Origin: Gimesia alba | GTDB taxonomy: Bacteria; Planctomycetota; Planctomycetia; Planctomycetales; Planctomycetaceae | NCBI RefSeq assembly: GCF_007744675.1 | Contig: NZ_CP036269.1 | Coordinates: 6,375,046 to 6,439,045 of the forward strand | Reading direction: 5' to 3' | Length of the DNA: 64,000 bases | Shown: positions 43,601 through 52,778 of the stretch, in pieces | Position numbering within the stretch: the first letter of the stretch is position 1 | How the letters are laid out: each line of letters starts with the position of its first letter | The notes under the pieces: model-generated | Told to the model about the DNA's origin: nothing | The model's input: the letters and a program-made list of their open reading frames with translations, nothing else | Database searches by the model: none | Made by a program: the position numbers and the translations under genes

Positions 43601-45133
43601 TTAGCGTGGCTTCGGAACCGCGTCGATATGTCCACCGCTGAGGGGAGCGGGAGGCTGGGTTAATCCCCCCGTCAACAACATGCCTCGAATCACAATATCC
43701 GTTTCGCGGTATGCCAGTAGTGCATCGACATACTGCTGTTGCAGCTCCAGACTACGTCGTTGCGCCAGCAACACATCCAGCCAGGCCGCCCGCCGCTTGA
43801 AATAACTTTCATAGAGTAGCTCGTGAGCCCGTCTGGCTTTGGGTAACATCTCATTCTGATATGCCTGAATATGCTGCCAGGCCGTCTGGTAGTCACGGTA
43901 CTTCTCAGCCAGCTTCATACTCAAGGTTAATTCCAGCCGTTTCACATCCGCCCGCGATCGATTCAGATCCGCCTGTGCCTGATCGATGGTTCCACTATTG
44001 TTATCAAAAATCGGCAACGCAATTCCGGCGGTCACCCCCGCCACAGAGTTGTCCGTTTCAAAGTTGTGACCAAAATCGACGTCGACCAGAATATTGGGAA
44101 TTGACTGAACGCGTTCGCGCTCAACAGTGATTTCATCGTGATGAATCTTTTCTCCGGCAGCGATCAGCTCGGGACTGTTCTGCAACAAATGATGAAACGC
44201 GGAATCCCAGTCCAGTTTTTCTTCGGTCGGTTCCAGTGACCCACTCAAAGTAGAACGGAGCAGATCCGGCGTCCCCACCATCGCCATCAGATTCCGCCAC
44301 GCCCGTTCCAGATTGTTTTCCGCCTTTTGCAAGTTTAACTGATTCTGGCTCAGATCCACTTCCGATTGCAGAAACCCTGCCATATTGGTCTGCCCCAGAT
44401 TGAGCATTTCCTTGTGGGTCTGCATATTATCTTTCGCGTTGGCCAACAACTGCTTTTGAAGTTCCACATGCTGCTGTGCTGCCAACGTTTTATAGAAATG
44501 AATCCGCACATCATTCAGTACACGATCATATTGAGCGGAAAGATTGGTCTCTGCGATGCAGGCCGCCTGTGACCATTTCGCACGACTGAGTTGCAGTTTT
44601 CCCGCTGTAACAAATTCCTGAGAAACATAGGCGCCCTGCAATTCACCCGCCGTCCCTTCGATCCCGATCTGATCACTGGCATACCCGACCACCGGATTGG
44701 GATAAAGTCCCGCTTGATAAGCGGCTCCCGAGGCGGCATCCACCTGCGCCATCGCCTGGATCAATGTGGGATTGTTCGACAGCGCCATTTGTTCGAGTGT
44801 TTCCAATGACATCACCACGTCATGTTCGCTCGATGGTGTGGGCAGACTCTCATCAGGAGCCGGCAACAGAATTGACTCCGGTTGCGTTAACGGCAGCGCG
44901 ATCTCTTCTTCATGATCGACTTGACGCGTCGTTGACTCGGAACGCTGTTTGGGTGCGGTAAAATCATCGTCGTCTTCAAGTGCAAGACGGTACGGCTTTT
45001 CTTCTATCGCCGAGACGCGGTCTACACTCTGCTTCAGATCCTGCGACTTCGAAGCGTGATGTTCCGGCCCCGTGGCACAACCACTGGCAATCACCATCAC
45101 TGCCGATACGGCTATCGAAATTTCCCGTTTCAC
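43601..45133 (-). CDS. TolC/CusC-family outer-membrane efflux lipoprotein
   Basis: Protein of 510 residues, the outer-membrane channel class of RND/efflux systems. Signal peptide with lipobox I-A-S-G-C19. Residues about 20-100 are a low-complexity linker. The rest repeats the OEP motif: helices around ALSNNPTLIQAMAQVDAASGAAYQAG, then YPNPVVGY, TLAAQQHVELQKQLLANAKD and, in the second half, LAEKYRDYQTAWQHIQAYQNEML. GTG at 45133 is chosen because GGGAGGT lies just before it; the frame runs 11 codons further upstream. No inner-membrane pump or membrane-fusion protein is beside it. It precedes the multicopper oxidase gene, suggesting copper export. Confidence 0.87.
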   Translation of the reverse strand: MKREISIAVSAVMVIASGCATGPEHHASKSQDLKQSVDRVSAIEEKPYRLALEDDDDFTAPKQRSESTTRQVDHEEEIALPLTQPESILLPAPDESLPTPSSEHDVVMSLETLEQMALSNNPTLIQAMAQVDAASGAAYQAGLYPNPVVGYASDQIGIEGTAGELQGAYVSQEFVTAGKLQLSRAKWSQAACIAETNLSAQYDRVLNDVRIHFYKTLAAQQHVELQKQLLANAKDNMQTHKEMLNLGQTNMAGFLQSEVDLSQNQLNLQKAENNLERAWRNLMAMVGTPDLLRSTLSGSLEPTEEKLDWDSAFHHLLQNSPELIAAGEKIHHDEITVERERVQSIPNILVDVDFGHNFETDNSVAGVTAGIALPIFDNNSGTIDQAQADLNRSRADVKRLELTLSMKLAEKYRDYQTAWQHIQAYQNEMLPKARRAHELLYESYFKRRAAWLDVLLAQRRSLELQQQYVDALLAYRETDIVIRGMLLTGGLTQPPAPLSGGHIDAVPKPR

Positions 45134-45570
45134 CGCGACCTCCCTGTCGGCTTTACACGTGCGCATTCCTATCGCGCAGTCATAGTCTGTTCATCGGCGA
45201 AACGAGTTTCTCGCGGTGCAGTGTTTTGCTCAAAACCACTACAGACGTCAGATCAGAACGACGGCAACCCGATCAATCAGGAAAACCGACATATTCCGAT
45301 TATGCCGGACCAATCACAGGCAGTGACACAAGAGGAAATGGAGTTTAGGTTTAGCTTCAGAAAGAGAAAATCCGGATATCCGAATCGGAGAAGAAAGAAA
45401 AGCGGGCCACTTTGGTGAGAGGAAGGCGAACCTCCGATTCTGCTTCTCAACAGGGCTCCATCCTCTTCAAGCCAGGTGATTTGGCGAAACTTTACCGAAT
45501 TCCGTCCTAAAGTGAATATTTTCTTTAGGTAAGATGAAGCTTTTAGGAAAATTCAAAACAACTGACAGAT
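45134..45570. other. intergenic region before the BMC operon
   Basis: This gap separates the divergent efflux gene (-) and the BMC operon (+). It is AT-rich toward the right. TTTAGG occurs twice (near 45520-45545). The operator-like sequence further right is listed separately. Short open frames here are not convincing. Confidence 0.4.
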
Positions 45571-45573
45571 TTT

Positions 45574-45619
45574 GATTGATTTTGAAAGTTTATAGGGGTA
45601 TTTTGAAAATATTGATTGA
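45574..45619 (+). promoter_or_regulatory. candidate operator of the BMC regulator
   Basis: TTTTGAAA occurs at 45580-45587 and again at 45601-45608, 21 bases apart (about two helical turns), and GATTGA occurs at both outer edges (45574-45579 and 45614-45619). The layout is a direct repeat bounded by a second direct repeat, 61 bases before the DeoR-type gene. It may be that regulator's own binding site. Support is by eye only. Confidence 0.4.
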
Positions 45620-45679
45620 ATGTCAGCGCTTTGTAAGGCATATTCTTTAGGGAATTATATCGTCTCAGGAGGAGTTTGC

Positions 45680-46441
45680 ATGTCAATGTTGCTTGACGAA
45701 AGACGGGAAAGCATCCTAAAGATTGTTGAAAACAAGGGATTTGTGTCTCTTGTGGATTTGATGGATTCTGTGGGTGCCTCTGAATCTACCATTCGGAGGG
45801 ATTTGGAGTATCTTGACGGAATCGGTCAAATTCGACGAACCCGTGGTGGGGCTGCTTATAGTGGAGAGTCTTTAGCTACATTTGAAGATCGGTCCTTTAT
45901 GTCATCCAGGCAAAAAAGGCAGGTTGCTAAAGCTGTGGCTGACATGATCTCTCCCGGTGAAGCAGTGCTGATGGATGGAGGGACCACCACACTGGAAGTC
46001 GCCCGGCAACTGGCGGGAAAACAATTACAGGTTGTCACAAATTCACTGCCGATTGCCAATCTGCTGGTGAATCAGCCACAAATTGATTTGATGTTGATCG
46101 GGGGATTCCTATTCCCCAAAACGGGAGTCGCATTAGGCAAGACAGCAGTTGACTCACTGAAGAGTGTCCATGTTCGACGGCTCATTATCAGTGTCGGCGG
46201 CATTACAGAAGGCGGACTATACAACAGCAACATGTTACTGGTGGAAACAGAACAGCAAATGTTTGAAGCAGCAGAAGAAGTAATCGTTGTGACAGACAGC
46301 ACCAAATTCGGCCACTCGGCACTGGCTTATTTATGCCCGCTGAATACAGTCGACCACATTGTCGTTGATGACGGCATCACGGAGGAATGGAAAACCGTCA
46401 TCCAGGACGCAGGCATCGAACTAACGATTGTAGAAACATAA
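45680..46441 (+). CDS. DeoR-family transcriptional regulator of the BMC operon
   Basis: Regulator of 253 residues. The N-terminal winged helix-turn-helix (residues about 5-60) contains [24 protein letters not shown] and the wing R-R-T-R-G-G-A. The C-terminal DeoR sensor domain (about 75-235; [35 protein letters not shown]) binds a phosphorylated sugar in this family; here a fucose/rhamnose intermediate is plausible. ATG at 45680 is chosen because AGGAGG lies 7 bases before it; the frame runs 20 codons upstream. It is the first gene of the operon. Confidence 0.9.
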   Translation: MSMLLDERRESILKIVENKGFVSLVDLMDSVGASESTIRRDLEYLDGIGQIRRTRGGAAYSGESLATFEDRSFMSSRQKRQVAKAVADMISPGEAVLMDGGTTTLEVARQLAGKQLQVVTNSLPIANLLVNQPQIDLMLIGGFLFPKTGVALGKTAVDSLKSVHVRRLIISVGGITEGGLYNSNMLLVETEQQMFEAAEEVIVVTDSTKFGHSALAYLCPLNTVDHIVVDDGITEEWKTVIQDAGIELTIVET

Positions 46442-46497
46442 GCATCCCATTCCGGTAGAGTTTACTCATTCAATTCGAAAAATTGAGATCTGATATT

Positions 46498-47208
46498 ATG
46501 ACACAACTTTCTAATTCCATCTCACGCTCGCAGGTAGAACAACTGGTTCGCCAGGCTTTATCACAACAACTTGGAGCAGGCCCTGCTACCGCACCTTCGT
46601 CTGCCCCGAACCCGCTGGTGGTGAATATCTCCGCCCGGCACATTCATCTTTCACAGGAACACCTGGAAGTCCTCTTCGGCAAAGGAGCTGAGCTCGAAGT
46701 TCAGAAAGATCTGTACCAGGAAGGATACTTCGCTGCGACTCAAACCGTCGCCGTCGTCGGTCCCCGCCGCCGGATGATTCCTAACGTGCGCGTCTTAGGA
46801 CCCTGCCGGGGTGATACTCAGGTGGAACTCGCTTTTACCGACACGATCTCACTGGGCCTCGAAGTTCCCATTCGCATTAGTGGCGACCTCAAAGGCACGC
46901 CCGGCTGTGTGCTGATGGGTCCCAAAGGCGTTGTTGAATTAGAATTCGGCGTCATCCGTGCTGCCCGCCACGTACATATGTCTCCCGCCGACTGTGCTTA
47001 CTACGGCTGCTCTAACGGTGATAATTTACATCTGAGAATTGAATCGGCAGGTTGCACGACCGTTCTGGAAGACGTCGTCGTGCGTGAAAACCCCGAAGTC
47101 AAACTCGAAGTCCACATCGATACCGATGAAGGCAACGCTGTCGATCTGGACCATGCAAGCTCCGTGAAACTGTATGTCCCGGAAACGTGTAAATGCAAAC
47201 ATAGCTGA
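46498..47208 (+). CDS. pduL: phosphate acyltransferase PduL (BMC cargo)
   Basis: Enzyme of 236 residues that converts acyl-CoA (here lactoyl- or propionyl-CoA) to acyl-phosphate inside the compartment. Zinc-binding histidines of both PduL repeats are visible: H48-x-H50 (S-A-R-H-I-H) and H158-x-H160 (A-A-R-H-V-H), plus H206. Residues 8-23 ([16 protein letters not shown]) form an amphipathic helix typical of encapsulation peptides, joined by an Ala/Pro linker. ATG at 46498 is used; a TTG 15 bases upstream is less likely. The Cys-rich tail (C-K-C-K-H-S) is unusual. Confidence 0.93.
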   Translation: MTQLSNSISRSQVEQLVRQALSQQLGAGPATAPSSAPNPLVVNISARHIHLSQEHLEVLFGKGAELEVQKDLYQEGYFAATQTVAVVGPRRRMIPNVRVLGPCRGDTQVELAFTDTISLGLEVPIRISGDLKGTPGCVLMGPKGVVELEFGVIRAARHVHMSPADCAYYGCSNGDNLHLRIESAGCTTVLEDVVVRENPEVKLEVHIDTDEGNAVDLDHASSVKLYVPETCKCKHS

Positions 47209-47237
47209 TCCCCGTGATCGGCGAATTGACTCTTGTA

Positions 47238-47260
47238 GCAGAATCAACTTCTGGTTCTGC
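47238..47260 (+). other. mRNA hairpin between pduL and the shell genes
   Basis: GCAGAATC (47238-47245) pairs with GGTTCTGC (47253-47260), one G-T wobble, loop AACTTCT. There is no T-run after it, so it is not a clear terminator. It could stabilise the shell-protein mRNA 5' end. Confidence 0.4.
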
Positions 47261-47313
47261 ATAACGAACGAACTGTTTTTTTCTTAACTATCTCTAAAAA
47301 GGAGAACTGACTC

Positions 47314-47613
47314 ATGGCGAAAGCAATGGAAGCCCTGGGAATGGTGGAAACAAAAGGGCTGATCAGCCTGATTGAAGCCGCCGATGCAATGTTGAAAGCG
47401 GCCAACGTACAGATGATTGGCTGGGAAAAAGTAGGTAGTGGTCTGGTAACCGCATTTGTTGTCGGTGACGTTGCTGCTGTCAAAGCTGCTGTCGACGCCG
47501 GTGCTGCTTCTGCCAGCAAAGTAGGCGAAGTCGTGAGCGTTCAGGTCATTCCACGTCCTCACGAAGAACTGGCAAACGTTCTGCCAGGTAAAACTTCTGC
47601 TGCAAAGAAATAA
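47314..47613 (+). CDS. BMC-H shell protein, first
   Basis: Single-domain hexameric shell protein of 99 residues (PduA/EutM class). The BMC fold is clear: [20 protein letters not shown], then the pore loop K39-V-G-S-G-L44 and [20 protein letters not shown]. The Gly-Ser-Gly pore matches PduA-like proteins that pass small polar molecules. The C-terminal tail is a short Lys/Ala-rich extension. ATG at 47314 has AAAAAGGAGAACTG upstream, a strong ribosome binding site suited to abundant shell protein. Confidence 0.95.
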   Translation: MAKAMEALGMVETKGLISLIEAADAMLKAANVQMIGWEKVGSGLVTAFVVGDVAAVKAAVDAGAASASKVGEVVSVQVIPRPHEELANVLPGKTSAAKK

Positions 47614-47752
47614 TTACGGGTTATGAACATTGACGGCTGAAATTCCTGAAACTGATCGTAACGACGATGATCATAACCAGCTGACGTTCAACTGGTATGA
47701 AGCAACAGGCAAATCAGCTCAACCCATCACAACTAAACAGATCGAGGACAAA

Positions 47753-48022
47753 ATGAGTTCTGAAGCTATTGGTCTTATTGAAACTAAAGGTCTGGTTGCT
47801 CAAATCGAAGCATCCGACGCCATGCTCAAAGCTGCCAACGTGACTCTGGTTGACCAGATTCAAATCGGCGGTGCATTTATCACCACAGTCATTCAAGGGG
47901 ATATCGGCTCAGTTCGTGCAGCCGTTGACGCTGGTGCTGCTGCTGCTTCTCAAATCGGAGAACTGGTTGGCGCTCACGTGATCGCACGCCCCTCTGAAGG
48001 TCTGATGTCTAACTTTATCTAA
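47753..48022 (+). CDS. BMC-H shell protein, second
   Basis: Hexameric shell protein of 89 residues, paralogue of the previous gene. Fold landmarks are AIGLIETKGLVAQIEASDAM, the pore loop Q37-I-G-G-A-F42 and [20 protein letters not shown]. The pore Gly-Gly-Ala differs from the Gly-Ser-Gly of the first shell protein, so the two may select different solutes. ATG at 47753 is chosen with GAGGAC just before it; the open frame continues about 40 codons upstream but that part looks unlike a BMC domain. It lies 139 bases after the first shell gene. Confidence 0.93.
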   Translation: MSSEAIGLIETKGLVAQIEASDAMLKAANVTLVDQIQIGGAFITTVIQGDIGSVRAAVDAGAAAASQIGELVGAHVIARPSEGLMSNFI

Positions 48023-48122
48023 GAGAACGTACTGTTGGTTCTTTCCGGTCATCACATCCAGTGCTGATCGGAGAAACGGAAGTCGAAACACCAGTCTCTA
48101 AGTCACAGAATGGATTCCTGCA

Positions 48123-49313
48123 ATGAAAGTACTTGTCGCCAATTTAGGTTCTACCAGTTTCAAATATCGCTTGTTCGATATGCCCGCAGAAGTGCAGCTT
48201 GCACGCGGCGGCATTGATCGGATCGGCGGCGAACAGAGTCATTGTTTCGTGGAAATTGGTGAGCATCGGGAAGAGCACGAACAAAATGTGCCCGACCATG
48301 CAGCCGCCGTCAACTTGTGTCTGTCTCAATTGACCAACCCCGAATGGGGCTGTCTCGAGTCAGCCGATGAAGTTGCCGGAATTGGATTCAAAGCGGTCTT
48401 TGCCGGAAACTTGAGTGGCATTCGTCTGGTAGATGAAGAATTACTGACCAAGATGGAGGCGCTGGCAGATATTGCACCTGCTCACAACCCTCCGTATGCC
48501 CGGGCCATGCGACAACTGCGTCAGGCATTCCCTGAAATTCCGCTTGTTGCCGCATTGGAAACCGCCTTCCATGAAACTATCCCGCCGGAAAATCGTACCT
48601 ACGCCATTCCCTTTGAATGGCAGGAAGAATACGAAGTCAAACGCTGGGGATTTCATGGTGCCAGTCACCGGTATATCGGCTCTCGTATGGCTGAACTCAC
48701 CGGCAAAGACGATCTGAAGGTCATCTCCTGTCACTTGGGAGGCAGTAGCTCTTTGTGTGCCATGCAAGGTGGTGTTTCCAAAGCCAACAGTCTGGGAATG
48801 AGTCCCCAGACAGGATTGCCGCACAATAATCGTGTGGGTGATTTTGATCCGTTTGCTCTGCCTGTCTTAATGAAGGCCACCGGAAAATCTCTGGCGGAAC
48901 TTCTGGAAGACCTGTCGAGCAAGGGAGGCCTGTTAGGCATGAGCGGATTGAGTGGCGACTGTCGCGATCTGGAAGAAGCGGCTGCCAATGGACACGAACG
49001 GGCGCAACTGGCTCTGGGCGTGTTTCACTCTGCAATCCGGCATTACCTGGGAGCCTACCTGACGGTACTGGGCGGCGCCGATGCGATTGTTTTCACGGGT
49101 GGAATCGGTGAAAACAGCGTAAGTTTAAGAGAAAAAGTTTGCAGCAACCTGGAATGGGCGGGAATTCGTCTGGATGCCGAACGGAACAAGTCAGCCTCAG
49201 ATGAGGCACAAATTCAGGCGGACGACAGTAACGTGCAAATCTGGGTCGTACCGACCAATGAGGAAATTGTGGTTGGACGGCAGACAGTAGAAACCATCGA
49301 AGGGCGTTCGTAA
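48123..49313 (+). CDS. ackA: acetate/propionate-type kinase of the BMC operon
   Basis: Kinase of 396 residues that makes ATP from acyl-phosphate. N-terminal [13 protein letters not shown] is the ASKHA phosphate motif, and [15 protein letters not shown] and F-T-G-G-I-G-E-N-S are the other AckA landmarks. In this operon its substrate is probably lactoyl- or propionyl-phosphate from PduL. No encapsulation helix is obvious at either end, so it may act outside the shell. ATG at 48123. Confidence 0.93.
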   Translation: MKVLVANLGSTSFKYRLFDMPAEVQLARGGIDRIGGEQSHCFVEIGEHREEHEQNVPDHAAAVNLCLSQLTNPEWGCLESADEVAGIGFKAVFAGNLSGIRLVDEELLTKMEALADIAPAHNPPYARAMRQLRQAFPEIPLVAALETAFHETIPPENRTYAIPFEWQEEYEVKRWGFHGASHRYIGSRMAELTGKDDLKVISCHLGGSSSLCAMQGGVSKANSLGMSPQTGLPHNNRVGDFDPFALPVLMKATGKSLAELLEDLSSKGGLLGMSGLSGDCRDLEEAAANGHERAQLALGVFHSAIRHYLGAYLTVLGGADAIVFTGGIGENSVSLREKVCSNLEWAGIRLDAERNKSASDEAQIQADDSNVQIWVVPTNEEIVVGRQTVETIEGRS

Positions 49314-49363
49314 CGCCCGCAGAGAATAAGTATCCTTTTCAGGATTTTACAGGAGTTGGTTCG

Positions 49364-49675
49364 ATGTTTATAGGACGTATTACCGGAAGCGTCGTTTCGT
49401 CTCAGAAAGTCGAAACGATGGTCGGGCAGAAACTGTTCATTGTCGAACCGTTGCGAGTCAACGAAAAAGACCAGAGTGATCTGACTCCCACCGGACGATC
49501 GTTTATCGTCGTCGATACCGTGGGAGCAGGGCAGGGTGAAATCGTCTTGTGTGTACAGGGGTCATCAGCCCGCTTCACACCCGAAACCAAAACACTACCC
49601 ATCGACGCCGCCATCATCGGCATCGTCGATCAGGTCCACGTGAATTCAAAAGAGATTTTTAACTCGAAGGATTAA
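49364..49675 (+). CDS. BMC-P vertex protein, first
   Basis: Pentameric vertex protein of 103 residues (EutN/CcmL family), which caps the shell corners. Landmarks are MFIGRITGSVVSSQKVETM near the N-terminus, LFIVEPL, VVDTVGAGQGEIVLCVQGSSAR, and DAAIIGIVDQV near the end. ATG at 49364 follows ACAGGAGTTGG. The stop overlaps the start of the membrane protein gene as TAATG, showing translational coupling. Confidence 0.93.
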   Translation: MFIGRITGSVVSSQKVETMVGQKLFIVEPLRVNEKDQSDLTPTGRSFIVVDTVGAGQGEIVLCVQGSSARFTPETKTLPIDAAIIGIVDQVHVNSKEIFNSKD

Positions 49676-50220
49676 TGAGCGTTCTGAACAGGAATCGAAC
49701 GATGACAAATCAACCACAACAACTAAATCCGGAGCAGCAAATCCGAGTGATGTTTATCATCTGGATTGCGATGATTATCGGTGTGGTTACGTTTGGCATC
49801 ATAGCTGGGTTCAAGGGGCTGGATGTAGAACCGGGTGACGGTTTATCAATCATCACCTATCTGGGAATCGCGATGTCAGCATTGATGCTGGTACTGCGTA
49901 CGTTTGTCCCGAATCTGGTTGCTCGCAACCTGTTTAAGCAAACAATGCAAGCAGCACAGGCAGAAGGAAATCAGGATGAAGAACAGATGCTGGGAAGATT
50001 CTATGCGACCTTCATGACCCGCATGATTATCGGACTGGCATTACTGGAAGGAGCCGCAATGTTCAATCTCGTGGTCTTCATGGTAGAAAGCCAGATACTC
50101 TCTATTGTAGCGGTCGGCATTTTACTGCTGGTCATGATTGCGTCGATACCAACGAAATCAAAACTGGACGGATGGATTCGCAACCAGATGGAAAACTATA
50201 ACCTGGAACACCAAAACTGA
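49675..50220 (+). CDS. four-helix membrane protein inside the BMC operon
   Basis: Integral membrane protein of 181 residues with about four helices (residues near 25-46, 58-80, 118-137 and 143-160) and an acidic/Gln-rich stretch at 90-108. It is not a shell protein or an enzyme I can name. Its ATG overlaps the preceding stop (TAATG), so it is coupled to the vertex gene; a second ATG 27 bases later is possible. Known BMC operons sometimes carry transporters, but this is too short for a normal permease. It may anchor, sense or relate the shell to the cell membrane. Function unknown. Confidence 0.75.
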   Translation: MSVLNRNRTMTNQPQQLNPEQQIRVMFIIWIAMIIGVVTFGIIAGFKGLDVEPGDGLSIITYLGIAMSALMLVLRTFVPNLVARNLFKQTMQAAQAEGNQDEEQMLGRFYATFMTRMIIGLALLEGAAMFNLVVFMVESQILSIVAVGILLLVMIASIPTKSKLDGWIRNQMENYNLEHQN

Positions 50221-50288
50221 AATTCAAAAGACTGAGACGGCGGCTTGAGCTTTGTCTCACAGCCAGACAACTCGGGGAGAAATAGATT

Positions 50289-51719
50289 ATGCAGACGACA
50301 GAAGAAGCCATTCGCAGTGTCGTACAGGAAGTGTTATCACAACTCAATAATCGAGGCGGCTATGGTTCCGCTTCCTCCACACCACAGCATGATGGTGACT
50401 GGGGTGTCTTCAGCTGTGTTGACCAGGCTGTCGCTGCGGCCAACGATGCACAGAAACAACTGCTCAACTCCTCGCTGGAAAACCGGGCCAAAGCACTCGA
50501 AATTGTGCGTCAGATCTGTGATACGCAGGCCGAAGAACTGGGCCGCATGGAACTGGAAGAGACCAAAATCGGTCGTCTCGATCATAAAATTGAAAAGCTG
50601 CACTTAATCAAAAGTATTCCCGGCATGGAATTCATGAAGACGGAAGCCGTCTCCGGTGATAACGGAGTCAGCCTGACTGAATACGCTCCCTTCGGCGTCA
50701 TCGGGGCCATCACTCCCGTCACACACAGCCTGCCCACACTAGCCTGTAACTTCATTAACATGGTTGCCTCCGGTAATACACTGGTCGTCAATCCGCATCC
50801 CGGCGGAGCCAAAATCGCCTGCGAAGGAGTTCGACGTTTCAATCAAGCCATCTATCAGGCAACCGGCTTACAAAACCTGGTCACGATTTTGGGAACTCCC
50901 ACGCTGGAATCCGCCGATGCCATCTTCAATCATCGCGGCGTGCCTTTGCTGTGCGTTACCGGTGGACCTGGTGTGGCTCGTGCCGCATTGGCTGCCAAGA
51001 AACGAGCCATTGTCGCTGGTCCGGGTAACCCGCCCGTCGTTGTCGATGAAACAGCGGACCTGGAGAATGCGGCCAAATCGATCATCATCGGAGCGGCTTA
51101 CGATAACAACCTGCTGTGTATCGGCGAAAAAGAGGTCTTCGCCGTCGACAGCATCTTCAACGAACTGATGTCCGCTATGGGACGGCATGGCGGATATCAG
51201 TTGAACGATCAACAGGTCGCGCAACTGACATCACTGGCATTCTCGCCTCCGACAGAACCGGGCGGACACGCAGTACTCAATCGCGATCTGATCGGCAAAG
51301 ATGCATCCGTATTGGCCGGTATGATCGGCGTCAGCGTTCCTGCAGGTACACAGTTACTCTACGGCGAAACCGACACGAACAACCCGTTCGTGCCCGAAGA
51401 ACAAATGATGCCGTTCGTGCCCTTCATTCGCTGCCGCAATGCCGATCACGGAATCGAACTGGCCAAAGAATTCGAACACGGATTCCGACACACCAGCATG
51501 ATCCACTCACGAAATATTGAAACGATCACCAAAATGGGCCGCATCATGGATACCACGCTGTTCGTGCAGAATGGTCCTTGCGGTGCTGCTCTGGGGAACG
51601 GCGGCGAAGGTTATGGGTCCTTCAGTATCGCAACGCCGACCGGAGAAGGAGTCACCAATCCGATGACATTTACACGCTTCCGTCGTTCTACGACTGTGGG
51701 GCATTTCAGAGTCATATAA
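50289..51719 (+). CDS. pduP: CoA-acylating aldehyde dehydrogenase, PduP-like
   Basis: BMC-type aldehyde dehydrogenase of 476 residues that oxidises an aldehyde (here L-lactaldehyde is likely) to the acyl-CoA with NAD+. The catalytic Cys277 is in [10 protein letters not shown]. Upstream [13 protein letters not shown] and N-P-H-P-G-G-A-K are the cofactor landmarks. Residues 1-20 ([20 protein letters not shown]) form an amphipathic encapsulation helix, followed by a Gly/Ser linker. ATG at 50289 follows GGGGAGA. Confidence 0.93.
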   Translation: MQTTEEAIRSVVQEVLSQLNNRGGYGSASSTPQHDGDWGVFSCVDQAVAAANDAQKQLLNSSLENRAKALEIVRQICDTQAEELGRMELEETKIGRLDHKIEKLHLIKSIPGMEFMKTEAVSGDNGVSLTEYAPFGVIGAITPVTHSLPTLACNFINMVASGNTLVVNPHPGGAKIACEGVRRFNQAIYQATGLQNLVTILGTPTLESADAIFNHRGVPLLCVTGGPGVARAALAAKKRAIVAGPGNPPVVVDETADLENAAKSIIIGAAYDNNLLCIGEKEVFAVDSIFNELMSAMGRHGGYQLNDQQVAQLTSLAFSPPTEPGGHAVLNRDLIGKDASVLAGMIGVSVPAGTQLLYGETDTNNPFVPEEQMMPFVPFIRCRNADHGIELAKEFEHGFRHTSMIHSRNIETITKMGRIMDTTLFVQNGPCGAALGNGGEGYGSFSIATPTGEGVTNPMTFTRFRRSTTVGHFRVI

Positions 51720-51792
51720 TACAACAGAACGTGGACAGGACCGTAGTTCTCTCTACAAAACAGCAGATTACCGCCTCAGGAATGAAATTCAT

Positions 51793-52074
51793 ATGTTGAC
51801 AGGACGAGTCATAGGACGAGCAACCGCAACGGCAAAACATCCCAGTCTTGCCGGCTGGCGACTATTGCTGGTGCAAACACTCGACATCCAAGGCAACGCA
51901 GAAGGATTTCCTGAGCTGGTCATCGACGAACTGGGGTGCGGCAAAGGCGATACCGTCCTGCTCACTTCAGACGGAGCCGCGGTACGGGAAATGGTGGGAA
52001 CCAACAATACCCCCATTCGCTGGGCCACAATGGGTGTTATTGATAGCGAATCATCAAATTCAAAACAAAGTTAA
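51793..52074 (+). CDS. BMC-P vertex protein, second
   Basis: EutN/CcmL-type protein of 93 residues. MLTGRVIGRATATAKHPSLAG at the start and VIDELGCGKGDTVLLTSDGAAV in the middle are the family landmarks; the end W-A-T-M-G-V-I-D is normal. ATG at 51793 has AGGAATG upstream. The next gene starts 10 bases after its stop. It differs clearly from the first vertex protein, so the shell may use several vertex types. Confidence 0.92.
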   Translation: MLTGRVIGRATATAKHPSLAGWRLLLVQTLDIQGNAEGFPELVIDELGCGKGDTVLLTSDGAAVREMVGTNNTPIRWATMGVIDSESSNSKQS

Positions 52075-52084
52075 TTACAACGAT

Positions 52085-52756
52085 ATGCAGTTTTCGGAAG
52101 AGTTAGTCAATCAGGTGGTCGCCAATGTTTTGTCGACCCTCTCCCAACAGGGGCAGGGCGGACAAACAACGGGCAGCGTACCCTCTGTGACAGCGGCTGC
52201 CGCTTCCGTCACTTTATCAGAAAAAGTCATCACCGCAGATCTGCTGGCAGAAAAGGCCAAGGGGCATTCCTCGGTCGGCATCGCCGCGGGATCACTGTTG
52301 ACGCCTTCAGCCAAAGATTATCTGCGAGAATTTCAAATCAGCGTGCATCGTGCCACGTCGTCTGCTGCTCCTGAAACAGGGCAGGGGACTCCCTGGCGGG
52401 CCATTGTGCTTTCTAACTCAATGGCTGTTGAAAACGCGCTGACCACCATCGAACAACAGACCGGCGTACGCTGGTCACAAGAGCTGAGTTCTTCACTGGA
52501 AGAATCCGTCAAGGAAGCGATCAGCAGTTTATGTCGTGCCGATGCGGCAGGAGTCATCCTGTTCGCCTCCACGGCAGAGAAAGCCGCCTGTCTGGCCAAC
52601 CGAAACGAAAAAGTTTGTGCGGCCGCCATTCAGGACGTGAACCATTTACGAACCGTCATCGCACAAATGAGCCCGAATCTGATTTGTGTGAATCCGGAAC
52701 AGAAATCGTTTATGGAACTGAGAAATCTGATGAAGGTCTTTGTCAACGCAGGTTAG
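52085..52756 (+). CDS. RpiB/LacAB-like BMC protein with cargo helix
   Basis: Protein of 223 residues. Residues 3-20 (F-S-E-E-L-V-N-Q-V-V-A-N-V-L-S-T-L-S) are an amphipathic helix like the encapsulation peptides of PduL and PduP in this operon. A Gly/Thr/Ser linker (21-42) follows. Residues 66-85 hold L-T-P-S-A-K-D-Y-L, a motif seen in other BMC cargo. Residues about 102-222 resemble the ribose-5-phosphate isomerase B/LacAB fold (AGVILFASTAEKAACLANRN, VCAAAIQDVNHLRTVIAQMS, then LICVNPEQ), but without obvious catalytic residues. It may be a sugar-phosphate-related enzyme or an inactive scaffold. ATG at 52085 is used; the frame runs further upstream into the vertex gene. Confidence 0.8.
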   Translation: MQFSEELVNQVVANVLSTLSQQGQGGQTTGSVPSVTAAAASVTLSEKVITADLLAEKAKGHSSVGIAAGSLLTPSAKDYLREFQISVHRATSSAAPETGQGTPWRAIVLSNSMAVENALTTIEQQTGVRWSQELSSSLEESVKEAISSLCRADAAGVILFASTAEKAACLANRNEKVCAAAIQDVNHLRTVIAQMSPNLICVNPEQKSFMELRNLMKVFVNAG

Positions 52757-52778
52757 TCCCTGCATGAGGAAACAAATA

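Noticed and set aside
47630..47752. N-terminal extension of the second BMC-H gene
   Set aside because: The added 41 residues are not BMC-like, the start would be TTG, and a good ribosome binding site precedes the ATG at 47753.
51848..52084. 79-codon extension of the RpiB-like gene
   Set aside because: It would overlap the second vertex gene in another frame; the ATG at 52085 follows that gene's stop directly and gives a normal encapsulation helix.
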